Positions 22,964 to 34,330 of a DNA stretch of 64,000 bases are shown in pieces. The stretch comes from Mytilus trossulus (taxonomy: Eukaryota; Mollusca; Bivalvia; Mytilida; Mytilidae): positions 80,803,127 to 80,867,126 of the forward strand of contig NC_086378.1 of the NCBI RefSeq assembly GCF_036588685.1. Reading direction: 5' to 3'. The translations under genes and the position numbers were made by a program. Each line of letters opens with the position of its first letter. Position 1 is the first letter of the stretch. The notes under the pieces were generated by a model. The model did no database searches and was not told the origin of the DNA. It worked only from the letters and a program-made list of their open reading frames with translations.

Positions 22964-24927
22964 AAAATACAACGAAAACAAGTCCACATTTAATACATTT
23001 GATAAAATATTTGATTACAATCTTATGTCAACATATGATTTTTTATGTATCCTTATCCAGCAAACTTCCGTATTTTGAATGGTTTTCGGGAAATGCCTTA
23101 AAGATATGCATACGATTTATATATAGCATATGATAAGAGATCATAAGATGAATAGAAAGTTCATCGACTGACATAATTTTCATTTTCCAAAATTACTACT
23201 AAATACGGAAGTTAGACATGGATGTACCGATTATGAAACGAGTTTAATCTACACACTTCAATTATTGATATTTTTGATAATTCATTTCTGTAGTTGACTT
23301 TGATAACTCGTATGGCGGACAAAAATGTAAGTATGTTGTTCAAAATGTATTTTTTTTTATATTTGTATGGAAGATTTAATATGCGGAAGAAAACCTCTTC
23401 ACGGCCATTGTAATTACGTCGTCTGCAAGTTTCTATTCAAGGGTGCTTATTAGCATACTATTCCCCTTATTAATGACACAGACAGGAGACCAACAACGAC
23501 ATATTAAGACTGAAAAACATAACCGTTCAACTGTCTGTTATCGACTAGGTTTAATACATATCTGTTACAGTACAGTATTTCCCATACATTTTATATAACA
23601 CTTGTATTTTTTTTATATATATAGTTCCATATATAGGCCACAGGCACTTGTCTCAGATTTTTTTTTACCTATATACCTTTATGTTATATTAAGGTATATA
23701 GGTAATTTTTTTTTCTGAGACAAGAGCCTGTGATATAGGCTTAGAATCCTATTTTTGTCTGTTTTTGATGCAGGAGAAGGGATACACTTGTTAAGGTCAT
23801 TATTTTGTGTGTGTGTTGGTGTGTGTGCAATGTATCATTGTACACTAGTCTATTCACATCATCTTTGTATTAGTATTATGGACATACGAATGATATAGGA
23901 GCAAAAAGGGACAGATTTAGGCAGTGCACAGCTGAGACAGGTTAGGCTACTTTTTGAACAACCCGACTTGTAATGTATGTGTTAATGATAGATTTTTTTG
24001 TATGTTTTATGACTATTTTAGAGACAGGGGTTAAGTAACAATTGTATGATTCAATATTCATAGTGAATTCGCATTGCGTAAGTTTATTATTGCTCTAAAT
24101 ATAGGCTGGTCAAGCGCCCCCTTTTATCGTGAAAAAAGTGGTTGATTATGTAGGGAATCACTAAAACATTACTTGAGCCGCGCCCCCTCCTTTTTATGCA
24201 AAGTCCTCTGCTTAACTGCTTGACAAGAACTTGGCTGTGACAAATAATTATTTATAAAACTATTCAGTACACTCATAATTGATCATTATTATGTTTACTA
24301 AATCCATGTAACAATGTGTAACATGTGTAAACCATTTTCCAATGTCAATTGACTGAATGACAAAAGTAGTTGACTGATTTTATCTAATTATTGAACTACA
24401 CTAACACGCAATACGGATACATAGGGTGTCTCTTAAGTATTTTTTATTCCTCTTGATCATCTTTTATATACATAGTAAGCATTCAACTAAATATGATATT
24501 TTGTTTCACTGGTTGTGATGAAAGGGGATAGGAGGGGTCCTGATTCCGAAATCCCAGGCTTAAAAACACGAAATCCCGAGGTCCCGAAATTCGAAAAAAG
24601 AATTCTTTGATCCCGATAAAGGTCCTATTCCCTCTCTGTGATGTACTAGTATAAATTTGTTTTCCCTCATGTTATTTGTAGTTGTGTCACGGTCAGACAT
24701 CCTTTCGTTATCTGTATTTGATAAGGACTTTATACAGCCAATGAGTATCCAACGGATTTAAAATATCTATTTCCCAAAAGTTTCATTTATGAAATCGTCG
24801 AAATAATCTATTTATTGTAGCACGTAGTTTAGACACAACATATAATATGTCTACCACCAACATGTGTCGGAGGATAACTGACAAAATGTTGTAGTGCAAG
24901 GCTAGAAGTCGTTGTCATATGTCATTC
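22964..24927. other. Mostly non-coding, scattered repeat scraps
   Basis: Holds a hairpin (23631-23740), an inverted pair CAAACTTCCGTATTT near 23060 and AAATACGGAAGTT near 23200, and a fragment at 24530-24630 with repeated GAAATCCC and GGTCCCGAAATT units. A short methionine-starting stretch with a strong donor at 23312-23332 is described among the findings. No gene is otherwise visible. Confidence 0.4.
23631..23740. mobile_element. Hairpin element with ATATAGGCCACAGGC ends
   Basis: The left arm ATATAGGCCACAGGCACTTG then TCTCAGA pairs with the right arm TCTGAGACAAGAGCCTGTG then ATATAGG. The inner halves ACCTATATACCTT and AAGGTATATAGGT also pair. The 20-base block CCACAGGCACTTGTCTCAGA is found again at about 21795 inside modular repeat R, so the hairpin is a dispersed family. 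Confidence 0.65.
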
Positions 24928-25159
24928 GTCGGACCCAAAAAGGGTTTTAAAAACATGCTTAATAATATCAGATTATTACATGGCATTTTTCATATCGCAT
25001 TTATTATCACGGTGACATCCCATTAGTCCGACAACCATTATTCCGACAGCCCACTATTCCGACAGCCCATTACTCCGACAGCCCACTATTCCGACAACCC
25101 AATACTGCGACAGCCCACTATTCCGGCAATGCATTTTTCTTATGTGTAAATTTTATACA

Positions 25160-25290
25160 TATTATATATCATGCTAACAAGGGGTATTTGCCAAAAATAC
25201 CGGTTGAGAGGTAAACATTTCCAGAGCCGTTAGGCGAGGGAAATTTGATAACCTCGACCCCTTGTAAGCATGATATAATTGTTTAATTCC
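25160..25290. repeat. Inverted-repeat segment flanked by ATCATGCTAACAAGGGGT
   Basis: ATATATCATGCTAACAAGGGG at the left pairs with CCCCTTGTAAGCATGATATA at the right, enclosing about 90 bp (TTTGCCAAAAATACCGGTTG, CCGTTAGGCGAGGGAAATTT). It sits just inside the left array of element A. It could be an independent small MITE. Confidence 0.55.
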
Positions 25291-25750
25291 ACCGAATGTT
25301 CCACCTTAGAAAGTTTATTATAATCAGGTAGCATATGAAATTTCGACTTGAATGTATATTTTTTGTATACACTGCAGCTGTGCTATTCATGCTATTTGCA
25401 CAGTCAAATTGCATTTACCGTATAATCCTTCCTTATCATTTTTTATGTACAGTCACTGACTGTATATGTATCTCCCTTTTTATGATAATAAGCTGGTTTT
25501 TCGGCTGACTGCTACACTTTGTTCATCAGTTTCAGTGAAACGTAATTCAAGTTTTATGTGACCGGTTGACAATTCGTTTCTGTCGAGTTTTATTTATGAC
25601 GTCATTCCTGGAATTTTTACGTCATTCGCTCCAAATTCAATAATGATGCTTTTTATCCTAAATACTTCATCTGGAACCATATATTTATAATGACACAGAA
25701 TTTGTCATGTTAGAATAGAAATAATTCATTGAGTTATTTTTAGACATGCA

Positions 25751-25860
25751 TGGTATTCCCCATCTGCCATGGTATTTGCTAGGGTATTTCCCATCTGCCA
25801 TGGTATTTGCTAGCAAATACCCCGGCACATGGAATTCCCTAATGGCAAATACCCCGGCAG
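25751..25860. repeat. Palindromic cluster of GGTATTTGCTAG and CAAATACCCCGGCA units
   Basis: Two direct copies of CCCATCTGCCATGGTATTTG are followed by their inverted relatives CAAATACCCCGGCACATGG and GGCAAATACCCCGGCAG, meeting at TTTGCTAGCAAA. The shared GGTATTTGCCA word also occurs in 25160-25290, so the two are probably pieces of one family. Confidence 0.5.
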
Positions 25861-27079
25861 AGAAAAGAAAATCTTAAAACATAGAAATTGGTGAAAAATA
25901 CCATGTTTCCCATCCAATCAAAATACAGCATTATTACATAAGGTGGAATTATCTCAAAAAAAAGACCAAGTCCGTTCTCTGTAATATTTGCGGTTGTCCG
26001 TTTTAATCTCAATTATTCTTTCCATGCGGGATATAAGTCTCAGTATATTGGAGTTGATACACATGCTTATTGCAACTGCTCAGTCCTTACCCTGGTCCTG
26101 CTTTCGTTTTACGTGTCTGGGTATTTTATTTTTCTTTACATTTCATCGTTTGTGTGTCTACTGTCAGTCTGTGCTGTTCTAGTTCGCTGTGTTTTGTGTG
26201 TGTGACTTGATCTACCTTCTTTCACCTTTCACTGGATCGTCAGTTACCCCCTTTCGCGTATCAGGGGAGTGAGGTTTCATCACTATTTACAACATAAAGA
26301 AATATATCGGAGTTGGATAACACTACCCGCCCTCTTTGGTTGCAACCCTTTCTATCCCTTGTTTCAGTCATCTGAGTTTTATTTAAATTAATTTTGTCGC
26401 ATAAATAAGGAACTACTGTAGCGTCAGTCAAATTGAGAAAAACAAAGAGACAAATACATAACCAGATCCTTAAAAATGAGATGATAACTAGACGAAATAT
26501 GTGCTCAGAAAAGATTAGCGATTCCAATTATGAATACGGTATCATGTTCGGGAATGTGAATCCACGAAATACGGAGACAGTTCACAGCACTTCCAATAGC
26601 GATAGATCAGACATAGTCTGAGAGATGACACTCAATATATTTGTAGTGATACCAATTTTATATCCCGAGCTTATTTCAAAATCTAGAAAAATATGCCTCT
26701 TTTATAATGGTTGAAGCAAGTCATTGTGCAGGACTGATGATTTACAACAAAACTTATTACGAAAAACAAATATGACGGACATGAACATTTCGGCAACTTC
26801 TATTTTTAAAAATATTCACGAGGAAAAGTGATATCGGGTCGGTGACTGTTTATGACATATACAGTCAACGTATTTTGACTGTCCAAAGAGAACGAGTGCA
26901 GTATAAAAGCCAATAACAACTAGTAAAAAATCTAAGACAATGTGTGACATTCTTTTTCTGCTTGTGTCTTTCTTAAATTGTCTAATTGTAAAAACTTACT
27001 ACATTATGTGTTTTGTGGCATTGACACTTATTTTTCATTTAAAGATTGTTTTCAAGAAGAAAAATATTTAGATATCATT

Positions 27080-27475
27080 GATTTTGAGAAAGGAAGTTCA
27101 TATGTTAATTAAGAATCGGTGCTCATCCATTACATTAAGAATTGAAAATGCCAGATATTCAAAAAATCGTGTTGTACAGCTGATAAAGTTGAGGATGCGC
27201 TTCATTTATCAATCGAATGCTCACATTATCAAATTTTGAGGGAGGAATTCTTTCAGCATATTCAATCTAGCACATGTCAGAACTTTGAAAAGTTAGATAA
27301 ATATGATAAATCTTCGATGAAAAAACAAGAAAACTTAACTATGATAGGGGAAACAAATGATGATTATATTGTTAGTTCTTTTGAATTATGTAGTACATTG
27401 TTTGATGCTGACTGTTATATGATATCAATGTGCTGGTTGGTTATTTTGTTTTGGCTCCGATTGTGACTGAGGCCT
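27080..27475 (+). mobile_element. Non-LTR retrotransposon C-terminal fragment, frameshifted
   Basis: The frame at about 27130-27180 reads SSITLRIENARYSKNRVVQ. After a frame change, 27182 onward reads ADKVEDALHLSIECSHYQIL then REEFFQHIQ. This Cys-His-Cys pattern in a VED-x-LH-x4-C context is typical of the zinc-binding C-terminus of LINE reverse transcriptases. A frame continues to a stop at 27464-27466. It is truncated at both ends and lies inside element A. The 76-residue open frame here is therefore a retrotransposon remnant. Confidence 0.7.
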
Positions 27476-27539
27476 ACGGTGTTATACAGATAATTATATC
27501 ATATTCTTACTATGATATTAGTATTGTAAAGTCTTAATG

Positions 27540-27985
27540 TTGACCCAATCATTATATCGCCGCTTCGCAAAAGTAGGAATATACCGTTTTACCTCTGTCT
27601 GTTCGTCCACTCGTCGGCCAGCCAGTCCGTCAGTCCGTCCGTCTGTCCCATGGATGTTTTTGTTGCATCTTTTTCATGAACGACATTACAAGGATTTCTG
27701 AAAGGTTTATTGAAGTCGGCTATATCGTGTGATACGTATTCAAGTTCATTACTCAACAAATTCATGTTTACCGAACATTTTTCACATGACAGCCAAGTTG
27801 AAAATTTTCGTCACATTTTTCGCAATGATTTTTCAAGGCTTATATAAGTCAGCTAAAGTATTCGAACTACCTCAACCTTATGTTATATATACGGAGTTAT
27901 TTCTAAAAAATATCTTATAACATAGATCTAAACGTAATAAAACAGACAGACAAGTTTTAGTTTACCCTGATATCCTAATACTTGG
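27540..27985 (+). repeat. Degenerate interspersed repeat
   Basis: Starts with ATATCGCCGCTTCGCAAAAG. It contains a pyrimidine-rich imperfect array of GTCCGTC, GTCAGTC and CTGTCTGTTCG words at 27590-27650, followed by TTTTTGTTGCATCTTTTTCA and a twice-used AAGTCGGCTATAT or AAGTCAGCTAAAG block. I cannot assign a class. Confidence 0.4.
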
Positions 27986-28345
27986 CTTGATGTCGGACTT
28001 ATGGGCTGTCGGAGTATTGGGCTGTCGGAGCAATGGGTTGTCGGACTATTGGGTTGTCGGACTAATGGGTTGTCGAACCAATGGGCTGTCGGACTAATGG
28101 GCTGTCGGAATAATGGCGTGTAACATCATCCCCAGGTTCAATATCAGCCCAAAAGCCGCATGGCTCGAGGGCTGATATTGACCGAGGGCTGATAATACAT
28201 GCGATATGAAAAATGACATGTTATGATCTTTTTATCATATGCTTCAACAATGGAGAAAAATCACAGATTCATATATTGATCTTTTAACGTGGTTCCCATA
28301 TAGAAGTTCAAAGAGTGAAAAGTTCACGGACGTCGGACCCCAAAT

Positions 28346-29660
28346 TTAGTATACATTCGATATGAAATCTTTCTATCAGATGCCTCAACAGAAAAAAAAC
28401 ATTTAAATATGGACGAAACGACAAAAGAAATAATTCAAAAATATACACAATGAACACTGTTTGGAAAAGTAAACTTTTTATAAGTAACTTTGTAGATTAT
28501 ATTAGAAATTTAAAAATAAAACACATTTATTTAATAATTTGATTGGGTTTTTTTTTGAGTTTTTTTGTTTCATTACTTTTCAGAGTACGCTTTCCAGTAT
28601 CCAAATAATTGTTTTGTTAATAAAATTGAGATTATACACTACTTTGTAATGTTTTTCAGTGAAAATGTAGCATTGAGGTATATTTTCCGGAATTTGCCGA
28701 GTATCACCGGAATGCCATGCGATAACGTTACGGAAAGGCATGTGATTACACTCGAAGCATGAGATAAACATTTTTATATCAGCCCGCTTGCGCTAAGCAC
28801 CAATTCGAAAAATATGGAATTTACGCTGCTTAATGCTATTATTATGCAGTAAAAATCATATGTTTAGTTTAAGTATATGATGAATAGAGAATAGTACATG
28901 GCAAAATCCGTATCATATGTCGTATCATCCCGAGACACCAATATCATATGTTTAGTAGTAAATACAGTAGTTATGCATATGTGATAAATATCCTGCTGTT
29001 TAATCCATATCGCGCAACTTTGATGCGCACCCTTTATCGCACCCCTACCCTTTATCACACCCCTACTTTTTTTTTTTACATAGTCAGTTTTATTTTTTTT
29101 GCCATTTTCATCATTACTACTCATGACAGCGATGTTCATTTTCTTAAACCGCTAGCTTTATACATAAAATCGCCGATAAATAATGTGTTAATCCGAGTAA
29201 AATCGTACCTCACTATTTGTCAAAAACAACAATGAAACCAAAACGGCTGCTGCGAGATTACAATATCGGATTCGATTCCGGAAGCGGATAAGGGTAATCC
29301 CGGATTTGGCTTTCAACTAAAAATTCCAGACAGGCGACAAAATACATCTATGCATGGTAAATAAATATAAACACTAGTTTTGAAAACCAAAAGACATATT
29401 TAAAAGAAAGAAAAAGCAGAAAATATTTTGTACACCAATTTTAATATGAAAATCCAATACATTGTGAAAGCTGGGAACAGTTTATCTAACAATATATATG
29501 TTCCTGGTAACAGCATATATTTTTTTATCAGTGATAAATGTTGGTAATGCATGTTCAATGCTTTTCAAGTTAAACATATTACTGCAATTTCAAGGTGTAC
29601 TTTTTTCTTCTCAATTTTGATAGGTCAGTTAAAACAGCTGGAAGTTTCTTATATAAAAAA
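28346..29660. other. Non-coding, no gene recognised
   Basis: AT-rich sequence. A small direct repeat CGCACCCCTACCCTTTATCA is at about 29037-29065. No exon or complete mobile element was identified. Confidence 0.45.
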
Positions 29661-30020
29661 GAAGATGTGGTATGATTGCCAATGAGACAACTATCCACAA
29701 GAGACAAAAATGACCAAAACTTGGTAACGGTCAAGATCCCTACCCCTAAACAATATATATTCATGTAAGGGACAATATAACAAATTATATGAAATATAGT
29801 TGGAGTTCGTGGGGCCACTCTACCCCTTTCTGTTTGAGAATGTATAATGGTCGAGACCCACAAATTTAAACAATATATATATTTATGTATTGGACAATAT
29901 TACAAATCAAATGAATTATAAGGGGGTCCCTACGGTCACTGTACACCCTCCTGTTTGAGAACTTGGAAACATTCGAGGTCATCACCCCTTAATTATATAG
30001 TCTTATACATTGATTCCTGT
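29661..30020 (+). repeat. SINE-like fragment followed by about 125-bp tandem repeats
   Basis: 29662-29715 is the start of family S (AGAAGATGTGGTATGATTGC, CAATGAGACAACTATCCACA). It is followed by two to three copies of a unit of about 125 bp with AAACAATATATAT, GGACAATAT, ACAAATTATATGAA or ACAAATCAAATGAA, CCTACGGTCACTGTAC or GGGGCCACTCTACCC, and CTGTTTGAGAA. The units are diverged. Confidence 0.6.
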
Positions 30021-30424
30021 AGTAGTAAACATTTGTCTGATTTGTGTCTCATAACTTTTGTACTGTACAACACAAACTCAGTTTTCTTTCCAGGGAAGCA
30101 AGTTCATTCATACCTTTACAAGCTCGTACTAAAGTCTACTTGAACTACAACAGTCAACTAATATGAACAATTACGATCAACTAGAAGAACTGCAAGCATT
30201 GCAAATTTGTACCACTGCTGGCTCATGAAAGACTCATGACTTTTCGTGGTCATGTGCGTTGCTATTGAAAACCTTGATAAAATATGAATTATTTGCCTTA
30301 ATGATTAATTCATTAAATGAACATAAATGTACAATTATATATGAATTTTTAATGTTTGTTCTTTTAAATCTTTGAAAAAAGTTGAAGCAACATTGCCACA
30401 GTTTTCATAATTATGTTTATATAA

Positions 30425-30680
30425 AAAAAGAAGATGTGGTATAAGACGACTATCCACAAAAGACCAATATGACACAAACATTAACAACTATAGGTCACCG
30501 TACGGCCTTCAACAATGAGCAAAGCCCATACCGCATAGTCAGCTATAAAAGGCCCCGATAATGTAAAACAATTCAAACGAGAAAACTAACGGCCTTATAA
30601 TGAACGAAAAACAAATATGTAACACATAAACAAACGACAACCACTGAATTACAGGCTCCTGACTTGCCTTGGTTTTTGGT
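30425..30680 (+). repeat. SINE-like family S, fullest copy
   Basis: AGAAGATGTGGTATAAGACG, ACTATAGGTCACCGTACGGC, CTTCAACAATGAGCAAAGCC, CATACCGCATAGTCAGCTAT, AAACGAGAAAACTAACGGCC and CAACCACTGAATTACAGGCT run in order. The same order occurs at 61715-61995 and, in part, at 7853, 10950, 29662, 48720 and 52070 (reverse). About 250-280 bp and non-coding. A SINE or MITE origin is undecided because no tRNA-like head is recognised. Confidence 0.75.
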
Positions 30681-30754
30681 TAACTGCCTACAGTGCTAAC
30701 AGCGCTTTGATTTTCTCTGTTTATGCATATGATAGAAAGATTTCATAAATAATT

Positions 30755-31226
30755 GGGCATTTTGCTAAAATTCGCATTAGTAATATTGTTCTTTGAATTG
30801 AGCGTCACACTAAAACCTCTGTAGAAGATAGAATTTGTCCTTTTTGTCTCATAGAAGTAGAAGATGAATTTCATTTCACTTTAAACTGTACAAAGCTAAA
30901 TATAATTAGAGACCAATTATTTTCTTAAATTGGTGAAATAGTTCCATCTTTTTCAAATATGACTAATGAAGGAAGATTTGAATTTTTGTATACGTGTGGT
31001 GAGACTGATATAATTAGAATTAATGTTAAAATTATAAGCGACATGTACATTTCTAGAAATGCTTTATTAAGTACTAAATAACTTTGTGGTACCACCTCCT
31101 AATATAAATATACAATGTGTATGAATTTGGTATGATATATATGTTTGTATGTTTTGTATTGTCTTCGAATCAATCCTGGAATTTTGGATTTCAAACCAAT
31201 GAAAATTACTTACTTACTTACTTACT
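30755..31226 (+). mobile_element. Non-LTR retrotransposon 3' end with (TTAC)n tail
   Basis: The translation near 30755-31081 contains LAKIRISNIVL, a stop, then TSVEDRICPFCLIEVEDEFH and FTLNCTKLNIIRDQLF, a C-P-F-C...VEDEFHF...C zinc-binding end typical of LINE reverse transcriptases. The frame is broken by at least two in-frame stops. An untranslated stretch of about 120 bp ends with a TTAC microsatellite at 31207-31226. 5'-truncated and inactive. Confidence 0.8.
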
Positions 31227-31244
31227 TATTGAATGTATAAAATT

Positions 31245-31410
31245 GTGGGTCCGACGTCCGTGAACTCTACTGTTGAAGCATATGATAAAAAGATCATAAC
31301 GTGTCATTTTTCATATCACATGCGGCTCTTGGGCTGATATTGAACATAGGGCTGATAATACATGCGATATGAAAAATGCCATGTAATAATCTGATAGTAT
31401 AAGATATCAT
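31245..31410. mobile_element. Solo end or remnant of foldback-like element A
   Basis: GGGTCCGACGTCCGTGAAC, GAAGCATATGATAAAAAGAT, CATTTTTCATATCACATG and GGGCTGATATTGAAC match the right end of element A (28127-28345) in reverse orientation. The following TAATACATGCGATATGAAAA pairs with CATTTTTCATATCACATG, so this copy is itself a hairpin. No CCGACAG array is present here. Confidence 0.65.
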
Positions 31411-32139
31411 ATACCTAAACTTCCCTTTATATCAGGAAACCTACGATTTTTAATGGACTTTATATTTGATTACCTCACCTTGCTTGAAAATTATGTATTA
31501 AGAAATGATGATTGTCTTGAGACGATTAACGGTATTTTTTATATTAATTAATATTGATTTTAACCATGACTGTATTTCATTTTATATTTCAATATTTTAT
31601 GATGTATTTAAATGAGTATTTTTTGTTGCAAACTCCAGTAAAAATTTGAATTAAGATTATTTTCGGCATAAGGAAAAGGGGAGCTGAAAACAAATTGGAG
31701 AGGGGGTACATTTTTTTATCATTTCAGAAATTAAAAAGAAAATTTCTTCAAATATTTTTTTTCGGGGGATTGATATTTAACAGCATAGTGAAAAAAAATT
31801 AAGTTTATTCGACCACATTCATTCTTTGTTGTCAACTATTTAGTCACAATCCAAATCCAGAGCTGTATCCAGCTTAAATGTTGTGTCCATACTTGCCCGA
31901 AATGTTCATGGTTCGACCTTTGCGGTCGTATAAAGCTGTGCCCTGCGGAGCATCTGGTTTTTATTTGACGTGAATAAGAAGTTACTTTTTCTCTCTTGTA
32001 TCCATTTGTGTAGTGATCTTCCTCCCTTTTACCATTTACCTCCCTTAAGTCCCGGTTTGACTTCAGCTCCTTTCCTCAATAGATGCGATAAAGCAACTGT
32101 TAAAATTTCGGCATTTTTTCCACATGTATTTCGTTTTTT
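31411..32139. other. Non-coding, no feature recognised
   Basis: AT-rich. A short block at 31880-31950 (CTTGCCCGAAATGTTCATGG, TTGCGGTCGTATAAAGCTGT) is probably a repeat scrap. No exon is visible. Confidence 0.4.
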
Positions 32140-34330
32140 ACTCACCTGTCCCATGGGCAGAACCAAATGAGCTTTTCTCATCAATTGGCGTCCGTCATCG
32201 TTTGTCGTCTGATAACTTTTACAAAAATCTTCTCTGTGAAACTACTGGGTCAAATTTAACCCTACTCTGCCACAATCATAATTAGGGTTTCTAGTTTGAA
32301 AGATTATGCCCGATGACCTCATGCACTAATCAACATGGCTAAACATAGAATATAAGGGTAAAATGCATTGTTTGGCTTTTATATCTGAAACCAAAGCACA
32401 AAGAGCTAATCTTGACAGTGGATAAAATTGTTTATCAGGTCAAGATCTGTCTGCTTTGAAATTTTGTGACAAATCAAACAACCCGTTATTGGGTTGCTAT
32501 CTTTGAATTGTTTTTTTTTAAGAAAATTTTGTAGTTTTTGGTCATTTATATCTTCAATATTGTTATAGAAAGAGGCAAACTATGTACAACAGAGTAAGAT
32601 CAACAAATAAATCAAATGACTAAAATGATCATTTGAACCCTTGAGGAGTTGTTGCTCTGTACAGTCAATTTTCAACAATGGTTTTGTAAGTTTTTGTAAT
32701 CTTTTATAAAAATCTTCTTTTCTGTAAATACTTGGCCAAATTTAAATAGAATTAGCCACTACCATTATTGGGTTATCTAGCTTAAAAAATGCGTCCGATG
32801 ACCTTGTCCACCAACCATGATGGTCGACATGGCTAATAATAGAACACAGGGATCAATACAGTTCGTGAGTTATATCTCTGAAAACAAAGCATTTAGAGCA
32901 AATCTGACACGCATAAAATGGTTCGTCAGGTCTAGATCTATATACCCTGAAATTTTCAGACGAATCAGGCAACCTGTTTTGGGGTTGTTGCCCCTGAATT
33001 GGTAGTTTTCATTAGTTTTAAGAAATTCTTTCAATATTATCATAGATAGAAATAATCTGTTAGCAGCAATAATTTTCAACCTGATAAGAGCATACCAATA
33101 TCTACAAATAAGTCAACATGACCAAAATGGTCTATTGACCCCTTTAGGAGTTATAGTCCTTTTATATTGTAAATTTAAACAAATTTTTGTAAACTTTTGT
33201 AATCTTACAAAAATCTTCTCCTCTCAAACTACTGGGCCAAATTAAACCAAACTTGGCCGCAATCATCATTGGTGTATCTAGATTAAAAATGTGTCTGGTG
33301 ACCCGGCCAACCAACCATGATGGCCCTATAAATAGAACATCGAGGTAAAATGTAGTTTTTGACTTATATTTCAAAAACCAAAGATTTAGAGCAAATCTGA
33401 CTTAGGGTAAAATAGTTTATCAGGTCAACAGCAATGATGTTCACCAAAGTAAGATTTACAAATAAGTCAACATGACCAAAATGGTCAATTGATCCCTTAA
33501 GAAGTTATTGCCCTTTATAGTAAATTTTTAACCATTTTTCGTAAATCTTACTATTTTACAAAAAATCTTCTCTTCTGAAACTACTGGGCAAAATTTAACC
33601 AAACTTGGCCACATTCATCATTTAGGGAATCATGTTTAAAAAAATATGTCCCGTGACCCGGCCAACAAACAAAGATGCCTGCCATGACTAAAAATAGAAC
33701 AAAGGGGGTAATATGCAGTTTTTGGCTTATATCTCAAAAACAAAAGCATTTATAGCAAATCTGATATGGGGGTAAAATTGTGTATCAAATTAGATTAACA
33801 AATAAGTCAACATGACTAAAATGGCTAATTGACCCCTTAGGAGTAATTCCCTTTTATAGTCAATTTTGAACAATTTTTAGAATTTTTACAAGCATTTTCC
33901 ACTGTAACTACTGGGCTAAGTTCATTATAGGTAGAGATAATTGGGTGCAGCAAGAATGTTCAGTGAAATAAGAGCTACAAACACATCATCATCACCAAAA
34001 CACAATTTTGTCATGAATCCATCTGTGTCCTTTGTTGAATATTCACATTGACCATGGCGAACTCTCTAGTTCAAAAATCTTATCCAGAAACAACTGAGAC
34101 AAATTTGACCAAACTTGGCAAAATTCAGCAAGGTATCTAGTTTAAAATATGTGTCTGATGACCTTGCCTGCCAACCAATATGGCAGACATGGCTAAACAT
34201 AGAACTATTAAGGGTGATGTAATTTTTACTAATATCTCTGAAACTAAAGCGTTAGTATAATGGTTGCATTATTTTAAGCATCAATTGTAAATAGAAATAT
34301 CACATGAGCGACACAGGATCATTAGAATCT
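32140..34330 (+). repeat. Modular repeat R, forward copy, about four to five modules
   Basis: Opens with CTCACCTGTCCCATGGGCAG and GGCGTCCGTCATCG. Modules restart near 32218, 32705, 33208 and 33556 with ACAAAAATCTTCT..GAAACTACTGGGC. Each then has AACTTGGCC..ATCATCATT, TGTCTGGTGACCCGGCCAAC, ATCTGACTTAGGG-like, GTCAACATGACCAAAATGG and CCCTTTATAGTAAATTTTTAA blocks. A terminal cap (TTTCCACTGTAACTACTGGG, AATTTTGTCATGAATCCATC) ends near 34074. One more partial module runs to a second cap near 34330. Copy-number variation within the element is evident. Confidence 0.8.

Larger units (their letters stand above)
24928..28345. mobile_element. Foldback-like element A with inverted 16-bp CCGACAGCCCA arrays
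   Basis: The left array (25019-25130) repeats 16-bp units such as ATTCCGACAGCCCACT about seven times. The right array (27990-28116) repeats the reverse complement, for example TAATGGGCTGTCGGAC, about eight times. Outside both arrays lie inverted matching blocks: CATTTTTCATATCGCATTTA near 24988 and TAATACATGCGATATGAAAA near 28192, with GTCGGACCC further out on both sides. The core of about 2.9 kb has no intact gene. It contains palindromic segments and a truncated LINE end. Exact termini and target duplication are unresolved, so the span may be a composite. Confidence 0.6.

Noticed and set aside
27236-27466. 76-residue open frame as a possible gene
   Set aside because: Its upstream extension carries the Cys-His-Cys end of a LINE reverse transcriptase with a frameshift, so it is a retrotransposon remnant.
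28864-29139. 91-residue minus-strand frame, with a 95-residue plus-strand frame over the same bases
   Set aside because: Neither has a recognisable motif, and both depend on a poly(T) run and short repeats near 29040-29095.
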